Source: Asparagopsis taxiformis (Eukaryota > Rhodophyta > Florideophyceae > Bonnemaisoniales > Bonnemaisoniaceae). Taken from it: a stretch of 64,000 nt of DNA. This document shows positions 38,355 through 50,736 of this stretch, piece after piece; positions within the stretch are counted from its first letter, which is position 1; each line of letters starts with the position of its first letter. The notes under the pieces are model-generated. The model had not been told where the DNA came from. It did not search any database and saw only the letters and a list, made by a program, of their open reading frames with translations. The stretch spans positions 1-64,000 of the forward strand of contig JALQPE010000171.1 of NCBI GenBank assembly GCA_030407315.1, in the 5' to 3' direction. The position numbers were made by a program, and so were the translations under genes.

Positions 38355-40247
38355 GGTGCGTCGACGGTTGGGCAGCGACGGAGTTGGGCAGGGCCGGGAT
38401 GGGCTGGGCTGAGTGGTGTGGCGAGTTGTATAGCGGCGCGCGTTGTGTAGGGTTGGACAGTGCAGCGAAGCAAGTGGCTTTATGGGTGGGAGTGATGGTG
38501 ATGCTTTTATTGCGGAGATTATTACAGTGAACCCCTCAGATGTTGACACGTTGATGCGTATCACGCAACGGGCACACATCACGAGACGTGGTCTATGTGA
38601 CGTGCGACAATTGCCTGGTAATTGTGCCTGACAATAATTTGCACCTTATTCCCTCTCGTGCGCCCAGCAATGCTAAAAGCCCCCTACGCGCGTAGAATAA
38701 ATGCACGCCACACCTCTAAATTGACCGTCGTCCAACAATGCGCCGTCGGTGCGTTTACAGTAAACGTATTGCGCCCACAGCATGCTGTAATCCGCGGCGG
38801 CACGCGATTACCAATTACGCGGAATGAAATGTAATTTTGCAATTGCGACTATAAATATCGCGCGGCCGCGAGCGGCGCGCATGCCGCTTCTTGCTCCAAG
38901 CATGTCATACGCGCGTCTCTCCATCCAGGATACGATTGTATGGCGCAGCTACACGACAGCCAATCGTACACACCCATCCTTGTCATGTCGATTCACAGTT
39001 GCTTGTGACATCGCAGCTCGCTGCGGCTCAAACACGCGCGCTGTCGATACACTCGAGTCGGCCAAAAATAGATGTGCACCAGTTACAATCAACTCACGCT
39101 TTCCCCTTCCCTTCACTGCCCGCCGACTGGCATATATGGTACGGTACACAAGTGCTCGCCATGCCGAATTGAGGAAACTTCATCCATGCATCGAGCAAGC
39201 GAGTGAACGAACGAACGAACGGCTGCCGACCGACCGCAGCCACCGCACAACGCGACACGACACCAAGCACTGCACATCACTCGCCAGGAAGAGCGTGCTC
39301 TCGCACGGCGCCGCGTACTTTTCTCACATGCCCAATCGCGGCGGTATTCCTCGAGTCTCGTTTTCCCTGTAGTACCGTATGTTACCGCCTGCTTACCCTT
39401 GTGATAACGTAACCGTCCATGTCACACGCGCCGCTCCATACCATACCGCCCTGTAGTATGCGATGATCACATACGGCGCTGCACTGCATTGCTCGGCTCG
39501 GCTCGGCTCCGCACAGCTCTATGACGTACAAGATGATGTCGCTCTGTGTACCGTCCCAATTGTCAACAATCCATTTCGATTCCATTCATCCGAAATTAAC
39601 GGACTGTGCCGCGCTCATTCCAACAGCTTACTACCTCTCAATGTGGCCAGACCCTAAATTGCTATTTCCGTCCTCCTGCGCATATATATAATTGAAACGT
39701 CACCGCCTCCGGCCTCCAATCATATCTCCTTTTCATACTCTGACGTTTACTTCATTCAGCAATCGACAGCGCTGCGCTACTCATTATGACCTTCCACCGA
39801 CCGGCCCAGCCCGGCCCGGCCCTGTCCAACTCTGTCTGCCGGCCTCGCTCGTGGCCTTGCCGCGGTAAGCTGCTCTCATTCCCTGTTGCCTCTCCTATGA
39901 TACAACTTGCTGTACTATGCTGTACAACCGATAACGCATGTCATACACCTCCAGTTGCTGCCAGCCAACTAAACGAATGGACTGCCACCAACTCCGATTC
40001 CATACCAATATACGCCACTTTTTCGGTAGAAATTATTCAATCTCTATCGCTTCACTAATACCCCCTGCGTCCAACACGTGGTCTCCGTCTAAAGCTCCCA
40101 ACGCTTACCTCTTGATTTTTCTCAACCAAATCGAGCGCAGCGACCCAACATATTTACCAGTGAGTTACTTAATGGATCCTATCTCCTTCAGTTAATTTAC
40201 AAACCACGATTAGAGAATGTAGTGATGTGTAGAGTGAAACTTAGCCG
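38355..40247. other. Intergenic, no gene recognised
   Basis: 1.9 kb upstream of the malectin-like gene and downstream of the zinc-finger gene. It holds several AT stretches (TATATATA near 39,682) but no coding frame with a motif. Confidence 0.5.
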
Positions 40248-41097
40248 CTAATTGCCGTTCGATCGTCGCTGCTCCTCAGATTCTTCTTCTGACCGCTGTT
40301 TCGCCAGCTTTCGGCGCATTTGGTATGGCGTCGGCGGTGGTATCACATTGTGCAGTGACCTCTCGTGTTTCTAAACAACATCATCATCAACAACAACAGT
40401 TAGTTAAAAATTACATTACACACGCATTCGCAACGCATCAACATCATCATTCATTACGTACAGTGCAATAATCCTTGCGAGCAAACCTGCGGTCGCATAC
40501 CTGACAGGCAAACACCTTGAGACGATCATGCACTACGCGAATGTGCTTCAACGCGTCCGATTTGCGCGTAAACATTCGTCCACAACGCTCGCATGGATAT
40601 CCCTGCTTCTTGGTGCCACGCGGCGAGGAACTCGAATGCGACGGCCGGTTGCTGTCGTCTGCAGCTTTGCGCGGCGTCTCCGACAGCGGCGGCCAGTGCT
40701 GCTGCTCGGTGGGCACCGGGTTGCTGCGGCGGCCGAGCACTTCGTTCACGGACGGCAGCGGCGCTTGGTGCGAATTGTGCGCATAGTGGTGTCGGCGCGA
40801 GGACGATGGTCTGGAATCGTGCGGCAGCTTGTTGTGCTTGGGGCGCGAGGAGCTGGACGAGGGCTGGTGGGAAGAGCGACTGCGGAGGTGCGCGCCGTCG
40901 TGAAAATGGTACGGGGCGGATGAATTGACAGTGTTTCTGGAGCTTCGGGGAGGCGGCAGGTTGAGGTCCAGATTGTCGGGGTGGTTGTTGAGGTCGAGCA
41001 AGCTCTTGACGCTCGGGAGGGTGGGGCGGTGCTTATCCATGTGGAGTAGTGTGTTGGTGAGGGAGCGGCTGGCGGTTGTGGTGGGTACAGAGCGCAT
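40248..41097 (-). CDS. Two-finger C2H2 zinc-finger protein, one intron
   Basis: Exon 1 is 41,097-40,462, the intron 40,461-40,371 (91 nt, GTACGT...TTTAG), exon 2 40,370-40,248; 252 residues. The intron is proved by the fold: exon 1 ends in FACQVCDRRFARKDYCT, and exon 2 supplies KHERSLH, which completes C-x2-C-x12-H-x4-H. The first finger is YPCERCGRMF...LKHIRVVH. The N-terminal 165 residues are low-complexity, rich in Ser, Pro, His and Arg. Two tandem C2H2 fingers near the C-terminus suggest a sequence-specific transcription factor; the target is unknown. A perfect hairpin sits 117 bp upstream of the start. Confidence 0.85.
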
Positions 41098-41213
41098 TTT
41101 AAATGAAGCGATTGATCAATTGAAGAGCTTGGGTTAACAGTGCTGATTGGTGGGAGGCTTGAACATGGTTGTCGAGCGGTGTGCGCGCTGCACGATATGG
41201 TAACTTATGTATC

Positions 41214-41241
41214 TATGCAGATACGTTATCGTATCTGCATA
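41214..41241. promoter_or_regulatory. Perfect 12-bp inverted repeat upstream of the zinc-finger gene
   Basis: TATGCAGATACG-TTAT-CGTATCTGCATA. It is a dyad with a 4-base spacer, 117 bp before the zinc-finger start codon. It could be an operator-like site or an RNA hairpin. Function is inference. Confidence 0.5.
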
Positions 41242-44187
41242 AAGCTTGAGAGCGGAAAGGAAAAAAGTTTATAGGAGTGTGCGTCGTGGGACGAAGAGTG
41301 AATGAAACGTGTGGACATGTATGTGAATGTGTGCGACCAGTAGATGTCAACATACACTGGGCCTGGGCTCTGTGTGGTCTGAACGTCCTGTCGTTGTCTG
41401 TCTGGTGGGTGTAACCTAGTCAGGCGGGCTGTGCGTTGCCGGCGTGTTGGCCAGTTGGGCAACGCTGTTCTATTCTATTCTACTGCAGCTGCGACAGTCG
41501 GGTAGCCCACCGTGCAGAGTCGAGGGCTCGAGAGTAGGGGAAGCGGGCGTCGAGTCAAACAGTGCGCGCGCCGTTTCAAACGCAAGCGGGCGATGCGTCT
41601 GTAAGCAGCAAACGTCACGTCATCATATGGCGAGAGGCAGGCCAAGGCGGGAGAAAGTCCAATCTGTCACATTGTACGGTACGGGCCTGTTTGCTCATAC
41701 GAGGGGGCTCTGTACGCCAATGCGCGTGTGTGCAATGCGGCACTTTGCTGTACTGCATTGCACACGGCGCATGGGCTTCAGGGCGGCCGCCGCCAGCAGG
41801 GGCACACTGCTGCACCGTAGGGTGCGCTACGCGTCATATAAGTTAGTACTGTACATACTTAATTTATCGTAAAGCAGCAGGGAAAACCATCGTCGCCGTT
41901 TCATACGATTAACAGCTCACGGTACACTACTACGGCGCATACTGTACGGCCGAAGATTTATGCCCACCTATGTGATTGCATGACAAATATAATAATTATT
42001 ATTCCGGTACTTGTCTTAACGGAGAATGTATTTTTAAGCACTCGAAACGAAAATAGAATGCACCTAATCTAAAAATTAGTTCCCCCTTCTCACTCCTTCC
42101 TTATCACCTGCTGCTGCGCTGCCCATAACGATTATCTGCCGCGTTGCATGCCCAAGCCCGTCGACATCTGACGCAATGGATCCGCAAGCGTGCTCGCCTA
42201 CTCGATTACAGTGTGCGCGCTAGAAACTAATCTACTGCAGATCGACGCGCTGCTAGCCTGTTGCAATGCAGCGAGCCCACTGCCGGGATGACGTAGGTAA
42301 TTCATGTCGGTCGTCGCTCGACCATAAAGCGCCGCACCAATGGCTGCTCTGCGCTGTCCGATCGGCAGACGTGACACCGCGCGTCATATGGCTCGCGTTG
42401 TGTTGCGCGATCAGGCCCCGCTGCGCGCCAAACGGCAGCCGCCATCGGCTGACACCATCCCCGACGCAGCGGTCAGATTGCACCGGCACGGCACGGAGAT
42501 CGCTTGGCTACCTCGCTATTCGTAGCGCTTCATGCACCCGCCTCGCCGCGTTGATATAGTCGCCATGAAGAGAAAAAACGAATGGGCGCCCAATAAAGAT
42601 GAGGCGTGTACTGGTGAGCCTATGATATCTCATCTTGCGTATACTATGCTGTAATTTTCTGAGGAAAATGCTGCAATACGATGCATATGATACGTGATAC
42701 TTTCCCGCAATGAACAATCATACAAATATTTTGGCACGGTGTAAATTTTCGTGTCATATGAGTGATTTTCCCAGTTGAGGACCTCTGTAACAACAATTCA
42801 ATCCATTTTTCGGCTGTCATTGCATGCTGGGGAGCGTGATGTGTTGTCACAATTTTTGTCCCCTTGTCGATTGTCTAAAAATACTCGCCACTCCTCCTGC
42901 ATCTGCCACTTGCCATGCCCTGCCCACACATGTAACATGTTGTCTCCTCATGTAGACTCGCTGTGGAACATTGCCCGCTGGGGCGTGCCTTTGCCACTGG
43001 CAGCCACCATTGAAATCACGAACATTTGCACTTTCAACCCGACTCCATTACATATGTCGTCAAACGTTACAGTTGCCCGCTCCGTCTATGCTATTTCTGC
43101 GTCAACATCACCAGCCTCGCATACTCACTGCCTCTATTGGGACATGAAAGTTTTCCAAGCACGCGCCTTCTCTACTTTCCCGCCGCCATGCATGACAGTG
43201 CACCGCTGCTTCAATCATTCTTCTTAGATGGCCCCCCTCTTTCATACCTACAATCCTACTGCCTACTTTCGCATGATCTTTCGTCTCCCTCGTCCTCTAA
43301 TTCGCTTCCACTCGCCAATCGCCTGCTTCAACTAGTGCTTCCGTTGCGTTGTTGCCAACATCAAGTTATTATCCGCATCACTCCTCTCATCGAGCACATA
43401 ACACACTACTGTTTTCCTGGAGAAACTATACTAGACATGACAGGAACGCTTCAAATTTAACTCTGCCGTGGAAGAAACAGGAAGAAATGATACTCACTAC
43501 CGTCTCTTTAGAGTCCACTTCATGCGAGCACCGTGCTTCATGGCCGTTATCGTTCACGTGGCAAGCGCAAATCCTTTCGCCTGCTCGTCCTCGCTAACCG
43601 TTCTATTGACATCTTGACCAATAACCGTACATGCGTGTCCTTGCTACATAATTAATTAATTCTCCGCCTTCCTTCACATGATCAAAACAAACAGCTCGTA
43701 TCCTAATGTGCTGATTTTAACCAAACTCGCTATCATTGCTAGCATGTTGCCAACTTTGGATACATGAGAGCAATTCATTGCATGCACAATCCGTTTGGAG
43801 TTGGTTTGCATCGATTTTGGCCCACCTGCATCAACATGAGAGGCCATCAATTGAACGTGATACGTTAGTGTGACATCGACGAGGCGTCTGCCTACCCCAT
43901 GCTATGGCCACCAAACTGTCAATTGTATCGCTGAAATTTTCCCCAAAACATTTCCACATTTCGCAAATTTCATATCCAATTTTTCCATTGTGCGTACCGC
44001 CCCGCCCCGCACAGCCCATGCCAAGACCCGCTCTACGCCCGCGTACCGGATTGAAGAGCCTGGAGGCCAGCCATCTGCCGCTATGCCTATCATTGCTCAC
44101 CATCTTGCATGCTGAGCATTGCAACTCTCACGCACCAACGATCAGCTTGCTTACATCTTGCCATGCATTTGACCGCAGCTCACCACA
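41242..44187. other. Intergenic, no gene recognised
   Basis: 2.9 kb. Frames up to 150 codons occur but lack motifs, and their composition is that of non-coding sequence. Confidence 0.5.
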
Positions 44188-45177
44188 ATGCATTACCCAG
44201 CCATTCGTTCAATTCCACGAAGGCTAATGACCACCAGCGTGCCGCAAATTTTTGATCCACAAACAAAGGCGCTGCAGAAAGCACGGGCGGCACTATCCGC
44301 AAACGCATCCACATACGACTACCTGCGCGACGAAGTGGCAACACTGGTCGTCGACCGTCTAGCCGACATATCTCGTCCATTGCCGCGCGCACTGGATCTG
44401 TGCTGCGGCTCCGGGGCGCATTTCCTGCGCGCACTGCAGGCAGCTGGGAACCCGGCTGGGATCCAGCATCTAACGCATGCCGATATCCATCCGGCCATTC
44501 TGTCCCGCGCGTGCAAGTTTTACGACGGCGACATTGCCGATGCGTCGCGCCAATTCATCTTCTCGGAGACTTGCACACCGCCCGTCAAAGCAAACTCGCT
44601 CGACCTCGTTGTGAGCGGCGGTGCGTTGCACTGGGTGAATGATCTACCCGGTGTTCTCGCTCGTGCTCGCGGGCTGCTCAAACCCGATGCGCTCTTTCTC
44701 GGCGCGATGTTCGGCGGGGAGACGCTTCAGGAACTGCGCATTGCAATGCAGTTGGCGGAGGATGAAATGCGTGGCGGCATTTCAGCGCATGTGTCTCCAA
44801 TGGTGCGTCTGCGCGATGTGGGCTCCGTACTCTCTAGAGCGGGCTTTGTTCTGACGACGGCTGATGTGGATCGCATTGTTGTGCCATTCACGGATATGGC
44901 GGCTGTTATGCGCCATTTGCGCGGTATGGGTGAGACGAACGCCATGCACGGTCGGCGTGCGCATTTTGGACGCCAAACGTTTGACAGAGCGGCGGAGATC
45001 TATAAGGAGCGGTTTGGGTTTGTGGATTCACAGGGGAGGGAATGCGTGCCGGCTACGTTTGATATCATGCACATGATTGGTTGGGTACCTTCCGTGAAAC
45101 AACCGCAACCGTTAGCAAGAGGTTCGGCACAGTTTTCCATCTCCGATTTGCCCAGTGTTTCGGATACCAAATCGTGA
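44188..45177 (+). CDS. NDUFAF5-like methyltransferase/hydroxylase, complex I assembly factor
   Basis: 329 residues. NDUFAF5 is a mitochondrial protein with an AdoMet-methyltransferase fold that is needed for complex I assembly (it hydroxylates an arginine of NDUFS7 in animals). The sequence shows IFDPQTKALQKARA at the start, the AdoMet motif ALDLCCGSGAHFLRAL near 67-82, LDLVVSGGALHWVNDLP near 140-155, and LFLGAMFGGETLQELR, then SPMVRLRDVGSVLSRAGF and MRHLRGMGETNA, all signature stretches of the family. The first 20 residues (RSIPRRLMTTS) look like a mitochondrial presequence; an in-frame ATG at 44,227 would give a form without it. The next gene starts 110 bp downstream on the same strand. Confidence 0.9.
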   Translation: MHYPAIRSIPRRLMTTSVPQIFDPQTKALQKARAALSANASTYDYLRDEVATLVVDRLADISRPLPRALDLCCGSGAHFLRALQAAGNPAGIQHLTHADIHPAILSRACKFYDGDIADASRQFIFSETCTPPVKANSLDLVVSGGALHWVNDLPGVLARARGLLKPDALFLGAMFGGETLQELRIAMQLAEDEMRGGISAHVSPMVRLRDVGSVLSRAGFVLTTADVDRIVVPFTDMAAVMRHLRGMGETNAMHGRRAHFGRQTFDRAAEIYKERFGFVDSQGRECVPATFDIMHMIGWVPSVKQPQPLARGSAQFSISDLPSVSDTKS

Positions 45178-45286
45178 AGTGATATGCACAGTTTATCAAT
45201 TAAAATTGATGGATCGAATCGTTGATTTTTGACATCTCCGCGTCTCCCGTACCGAGATACATCGCGCCACTATTGACACCCAAGCC

Positions 45287-46579
45287 ATGTGCACAGCCGC
45301 CTCCGTTATTCGGCAGCAACCAACCGCCGCATTTTCAGACTTTCACTTGTTCCGCGTCACTCGTCCACACTCGTCAAAACCGAGCAAATGTCGCAACCAC
45401 CCCGCAGTCTACACCACATCTCCGCGACGCCCGGCCACCTCCAGAGCACGCTGGCAATCATGCGCATCACCTGAAAGCAATGAAAGCTCAACACCAGTCG
45501 AACGCATGCAAGACAATTCACAACCTGCAGAGGAAGACCAATTGCTCCGCTCAGGAACCGTGATTTTTATGGCGGTCGCCAGCGAGTTTGCAACCGCCGC
45601 TCTCTACCGCCATTTGGCCCGTCATCGCAACGCCAACCGTAGCATGGAAGTTTCCACAACAGGCTCCGTGCTTCTCATTCGAAAACTCGCTTTGCGTGGC
45701 CTGTCGCCTGCAGAGGCCTTTGTGTTCCCCTACGGTTGCATGGTGGTATGGGGCAGCGATTCCGACAGTGACGGTTTTTTTTCACTAGTGAAAAACTTTG
45801 CATCGCAATTGCGCACCGTGCCGCTCGTCGACAAGATGGAGTACGAATACGGACAAAAGGGCGCCATTCGACGCGACTTGTTGACACTCGAGTCGAAGCG
45901 CGACCGATTGCGACGCATGGCAGCCCAGGTCGCCAGCGATCTGGCGTACGGCTTCGAGCCCTCCCTGGAGCGACTGGCCGTTTCTTGCGCGCTCGCACAA
46001 AGCATAAAGCTGAGCGTATTTGAATCGGCCATGCGAAACACTATTGCCAATACACGCCATTTACCGCAGGAGCTTGCGTCCACCGGCCAGATTACCGCCT
46101 CGCGGAAGGAAGTGTCACGCCTCATGGGCCAGCTCTTTCTCGATCGATATCAGTATCATCTCAGCGGTGATTTGCTTATGACGCCCGCCTTTTTCTGGGA
46201 AAATGAGCTCTATCTGCCCTCGTACCGTCGCGTAGAGCGCTATTTGGAGGTCAGAGAGCGGGGTGAGAATCTGAATAAGCGCGTGGAAGTCGTACAAGAG
46301 TTGTATACGTTGCTTGGTGATGAGTTGACGGATCAGAAATCAAATGCGTTGGAGCTGTCAATCACTGTTATGATTGCGTTTGAAATTTTACTCGCGCTTA
46401 TTACGATCGCGAAGGAGAGCATCAAGTCTGTGTTTTCGGCGTGTGCGCTTTTCTTGTGCTTGGTCACTGCCGGTTGGTTGCTTTTGTTCATGTATCGCAG
46501 GTTTCGTCGCTCGACAATTTCATTCCGTCGTAAACCTGGTGCGCAGACGTCTTTGAAGAAAGGTAGATTGTTTTCTTGA
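45287..46579 (+). CDS. RMD1/RMND1 (DUF155) family protein
   Basis: 430 residues. The core at about 130-360 has the DUF155 pattern: EAFVFPYGCMVVWG, VPLVDKMEYEY, LAVSCALAQSIKLSVFE and RKEVSRLMGQLFLDRYQYHLSGDLL, then FFWENELYLPSYRRVERYLEV. Two hydrophobic helices (about 355-400) close the protein, as in the family. Yeast Rmd1 and human RMND1 are membrane-bound; RMND1 supports mitochondrial translation. The N-terminal 100 residues are Ser/Arg-rich and could be a targeting sequence. The start is uncertain because several Met codons precede the core. Confidence 0.85.
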   Translation: MCTAASVIRQQPTAAFSDFHLFRVTRPHSSKPSKCRNHPAVYTTSPRRPATSRARWQSCASPESNESSTPVERMQDNSQPAEEDQLLRSGTVIFMAVASEFATAALYRHLARHRNANRSMEVSTTGSVLLIRKLALRGLSPAEAFVFPYGCMVVWGSDSDSDGFFSLVKNFASQLRTVPLVDKMEYEYGQKGAIRRDLLTLESKRDRLRRMAAQVASDLAYGFEPSLERLAVSCALAQSIKLSVFESAMRNTIANTRHLPQELASTGQITASRKEVSRLMGQLFLDRYQYHLSGDLLMTPAFFWENELYLPSYRRVERYLEVRERGENLNKRVEVVQELYTLLGDELTDQKSNALELSITVMIAFEILLALITIAKESIKSVFSACALFLCLVTAGWLLLFMYRRFRRSTISFRRKPGAQTSLKKGRLFS

Positions 46580-46993
46580 CGTTGAATAGGAATGGTTGCT
46601 GTCAATTGTGGGATTAGATGGCTTTACGGATTCGAGAATAGGTTTTTCCAAAGTTTTGTGGACATCGAATAGTATCGTTCGAATTGTATTTGGGGATAGT
46701 AAATGTGTATAGGGAAAGTGATGTGTCTCCATCTTCGCGAATACCGACTGCGAAGTCTAGTGCGTACATCATCACACGACTTCAAGCTAAGACAGGTATT
46801 GTTGTCAACTCAATTACAGAGTCTTCTCATTTGCTCCAGTTCCATAGGCATCCAAATTCGGTAATTTCCAAACGGAAAAAGATTAGCCGCATTGGGATCG
46901 GAAAATTTTTCAAGTTTTGTACTTGGATCAGTCGATGAAGCGTAGCGACCACGACGGTAACTGAATTTACTTTACTGCGTTGTCTCAACGCGG
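46580..46993. other. Intergenic, no gene recognised
   Basis: A spacer of 414 bp between the RMD1-like gene and trm5, rich in A/T. No motif seen. Confidence 0.5.
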
Positions 46994-48472
46994 ATGGCAT
47001 TTGCAATTGTGTCTCCAATCTTTCGCTCAGTTTCACGACACAAACGCCAGTGCTGTTCTATCCTGATGGGTTCTTCAAATCAAGAAACCAAAAACACCAC
47101 ACGGGCTTCTTTGGATAAGGAGTCGTTTCGAGAGCTATTACACTTATACGCGCTGAAGGTACCTGCGAAATTCTGTAATGGATCTAGGAAGGCTTTGAAA
47201 GATGAAGCGCTCATCATGCCGCGAGTATTATCCGTTGTGAAACCAACAGAGAAGGAAATAGAACAATCAAATGTGCCTGCAATTATGGTCATCCTTCTGA
47301 AATATTTAGCCGCCATTCCGACCAGTCAGCACAAGGACCCGCCAAGAGGAAATATGGATTCCTCCATGGTGGGTTCAACTCCAGATGCATTAGCTGCCAA
47401 GCTGAAAGAAATGCAACTGCCAGTGAAGACACCGATTGACGTATCTACATTCATTCGAGATCTCAGCTCATCGGATATCACAACGCGTACCGTCCCCATC
47501 GATTACTCACAGTGGTCTCTTGACGCTGTGCTCCGCTCTCTGTTGCCGGACGACGTGACGACACCAACTTCTTTTGAAACAATCGGCCATATCGCCCATT
47601 TGAATCTTCGCGAGGAACACGCACCCTACAAGACCACTATCGGCCAAGTCATGATAGACAAATTGAAACCACGCATCCGAACTGTAGTCAACAAACTACA
47701 AAGTACAGGTGGCCCCTATCGAACGTTTGCGATGGAAGTGCTTGCTGGTGAGGACAATCTTGAGACGTCGCTCAAGGAGAATGGATGCATTTTTCGTCTC
47801 GATTTTGCAAAAGTTTACTGGAACTCGCGTCTAGAAACTGAGCATCGACGAATCGTAAACTCTTTGAAACCGGACGATGTTCTAGCAGATGCATTTTGCG
47901 GCATAGGTCCGTTTACTTTACCAGCTGCCAAGCAGAACAAATGCAAGCGTGTCTACGCCAATGATCTCAACCCTTCATCGGTCAAATATCTACGCGAAAA
48001 CAGCAAACTGAATGGCCTGGACGAAACTACAATTACCACTTCGTGTTTGTGTGCTAGACAATTCCTTACCAATCTGGTCAGAGAACAGAAGGTGTCAATC
48101 ACCCGTGTGGTGATGAATTTTCCATCAGGAGCCCCAGAATTTCTTGACGTATTCAGAGGACTTTACAATGGGAGGGAGGAAGATAGCGTCCGGCTACCTC
48201 TTGTACACTGCTACTGTTTCGTGAAGGGGGTAGATGATATGGGAGATGCCAGGAAGCGGGTCAGAGCGGCATTATTTGGCACAGACGATGATGTAACGAA
48301 GTTGGATATGCCCGATGGACTCATTGATGTCCGTGAGGTGCGAGATGTTGCTCCCAGGAAACGGCAAGTATGCGTTACTTTCCGAGTCCCTGAACAAGTA
48401 GCCTTTCACAAAGCACCACGCGACCGAGGCGATGTGCACGTACCGGCGAACAAGAGAGCGCGTGTCGATTGA
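46994..48472 (+). CDS. TRM5: tRNA (guanine37-N1)-methyltransferase
   Basis: 492 residues. Trm5 methylates N1 of G37 next to the anticodon and so prevents frameshifts. The D1-D2 region has FETIGHIAHLNLREEH and YKTTIGQVMIDK; the catalytic Rossmann domain has FRLDFAKVYWNSRLETEH, ADAFCGIGPFTLPAAK (about 297-312) and VVMNFPSGAPEFLD (about 372-385), where the family usually has NLP-x-x-A. The first 25 residues (MAFAIVSPIFRSVSRHKRQ) look like a mitochondrial presequence, and a second in-frame Met at 47,066 could start a cytosolic form, matching the dual location known for Trm5. The convergent H3 gene ends 213 bp away. Confidence 0.92.
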   Translation: MAFAIVSPIFRSVSRHKRQCCSILMGSSNQETKNTTRASLDKESFRELLHLYALKVPAKFCNGSRKALKDEALIMPRVLSVVKPTEKEIEQSNVPAIMVILLKYLAAIPTSQHKDPPRGNMDSSMVGSTPDALAAKLKEMQLPVKTPIDVSTFIRDLSSSDITTRTVPIDYSQWSLDAVLRSLLPDDVTTPTSFETIGHIAHLNLREEHAPYKTTIGQVMIDKLKPRIRTVVNKLQSTGGPYRTFAMEVLAGEDNLETSLKENGCIFRLDFAKVYWNSRLETEHRRIVNSLKPDDVLADAFCGIGPFTLPAAKQNKCKRVYANDLNPSSVKYLRENSKLNGLDETTITTSCLCARQFLTNLVREQKVSITRVVMNFPSGAPEFLDVFRGLYNGREEDSVRLPLVHCYCFVKGVDDMGDARKRVRAALFGTDDDVTKLDMPDGLIDVREVRDVAPRKRQVCVTFRVPEQVAFHKAPRDRGDVHVPANKRARVD

Positions 48473-48606
48473 GCCCTGATGTAGCCCGCAAGGGAATCTC
48501 TTTTGTACGAGTACTGGGCGGCCTCTCTAACATTAACACTCCACAACAACTGCTCTGTCTGATGCAAACTCTACAAGGGAGTATTGCCAACAAGTACTTC
48601 TGTAGA

Positions 48607-48622
48607 GGTGTAAATATACACC
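48607..48622 (-). terminator. Histone-type 3' stem-loop of the H3 gene
   Basis: On the minus strand GGTGTA-TATT-TACACC forms a 6-bp stem with a 4-base loop, starting GG and ending CC, with U at loop positions 1 and 3, preceded by CCCCAAAA. It lies 64 nt after the H3 stop. Stem geometry and CAAA flank match the replication-dependent histone mRNA 3' end bound by SLBP. Confidence 0.5.
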
Positions 48623-48685
48623 TTTTGGGGTTTGCTCGAGAACTTGTTCTAGTCCTCTCGTAGGTTCTAGACCTCGTCAGCGACC

Positions 48686-49237
<552 letters not shown>

Positions 49238-49622
49238 ACACATGCATTCAGTGCCGACTCCCGCCAAAGTAATGCGCTCAAAAATGAGACACACTTGTCA
49301 CAACAGCAGCGGCGCTTCGCTGCGCGAGCTCCATTGCGCGCTGAATTGAACGCTATGACCCCGGTGCAGCGATTGGGCCAAGGGCGATGTGCCAAGTGGA
49401 GGTGGGAATCGAGCGGCAGCCAATGAAATTGCAGGCCAATTTGAAAAAAGGCGCGCATTGTGCGAATCGCGTTTGGCGCGACTTGTGTGCGCAGGCAAAC
49501 GGCCGGCAATCCATGTGTAGCGAGGGCCAGCACGTAATTGGCGCGTTGAGAGCGGTGTGAGCCGAGTGTGGCGTGGGAGTGTGTGTTGGCTGGATGTGGA
49601 GAGGCGGTGTATGGTGGAAGAG

Positions 49623-49630
49623 TATATAAA
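49623..49630 (+). promoter_or_regulatory. TATA box of the H4 gene
   Basis: TATATAAA, 137 bp before the H4 start codon. The leader that follows is rich in CTCAACTCAAC repeats. Confidence 0.65.
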
Positions 49631-49751
49631 GAGTAGTAGGGGAATGGCAATGGCACCTCTCCTACTCCCCATCAGTCTCAACTACTCAACCCAACTCAAC
49701 TGAACTCAATAATCAATCTCAACAGCTCAACAGCGTGTAAGAAAGCCGTGA

Positions 49752-50078
<327 letters not shown>

Positions 50079-50210
50079 GAAGTACGGGAGGTCGGGGGAC
50101 GGCAAGGGTGATGCGCATTACAGAGGATGTGTGAGCGCTATGCCGTGTGTCGACGAAATCGCGGTGGCTGGACGCCTGGTCATGCGATGAGAACAAAACC
50201 AAACAACAAA

Positions 50211-50229
50211 TGGTGGTTTTTTACCACCA
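50211..50229 (+). terminator. Hairpin downstream of H4, possible histone 3' stem-loop
   Basis: TGGTGGT-TTTTT-ACCACCA is a 7-bp stem with a five-T loop, preceded by AACAACAAA, 132 nt after the H4 stop. It resembles the H3 stem-loop in its GG...CC stem and AAA flank, but the loop is one base longer and the distance greater. Confidence 0.3.
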
Positions 50230-50736
50230 CGATATGAAAAACTTCTCAGTGTTATTGATGTGTGTTGTATTAGCCTTAGGGTGGCTATTTCCAGTGGTGC
50301 ATCGGATAGCCTCTGTCACACTTTGTTCGGTCAGTGCTAGGCCGGAATGGTGCGCGGTTGAGCTTCAATTAGGATAGTGGATGTAGGCTATCACAGATTT
50401 TAGAGAAATCTTCGGTTGACTGCTTGCCGGCACTCAGAGCCGAGAGTAGTCCGAGATTGACTGGGCATGGTCGAGCAGTATAGTGTTACGGTTTTCCCTG
50501 TGGGACGTGCGATGTAGTACCCGACTTCTGTGAGGTAGGCGACCTCAGCTCGTAGTCGGTCGTGTACCTGAAACATCGACGTCGTCGGTGACGCACGAAC
50601 AGTAATCGCGTGTGATTATGGAAGCGTGGTGGAAGAAATGAGGATAATTTTAGCACAGCTTGATAGTTACATATCGACACAATTAAGAGGAAGGAAATTT
50701 ATGCGTAACATGTCCTACAAGATTGAGGAATCTTTA
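50230..50736. other. Intergenic, no gene recognised
   Basis: 500 bp between H4 and the convergent triphosphatase gene; nothing recognised. Confidence 0.5.

Noticed and set aside
41444..43460. Frames of 140-150 codons in the 41-44 kb gap
   Set aside because: No recognisable domain, and low-complexity composition like the surrounding non-coding DNA.
45287..45560. Separate small gene at the start of the RMD1-like frame
   Set aside because: It is in frame with the DUF155 core and looks like a targeting segment.
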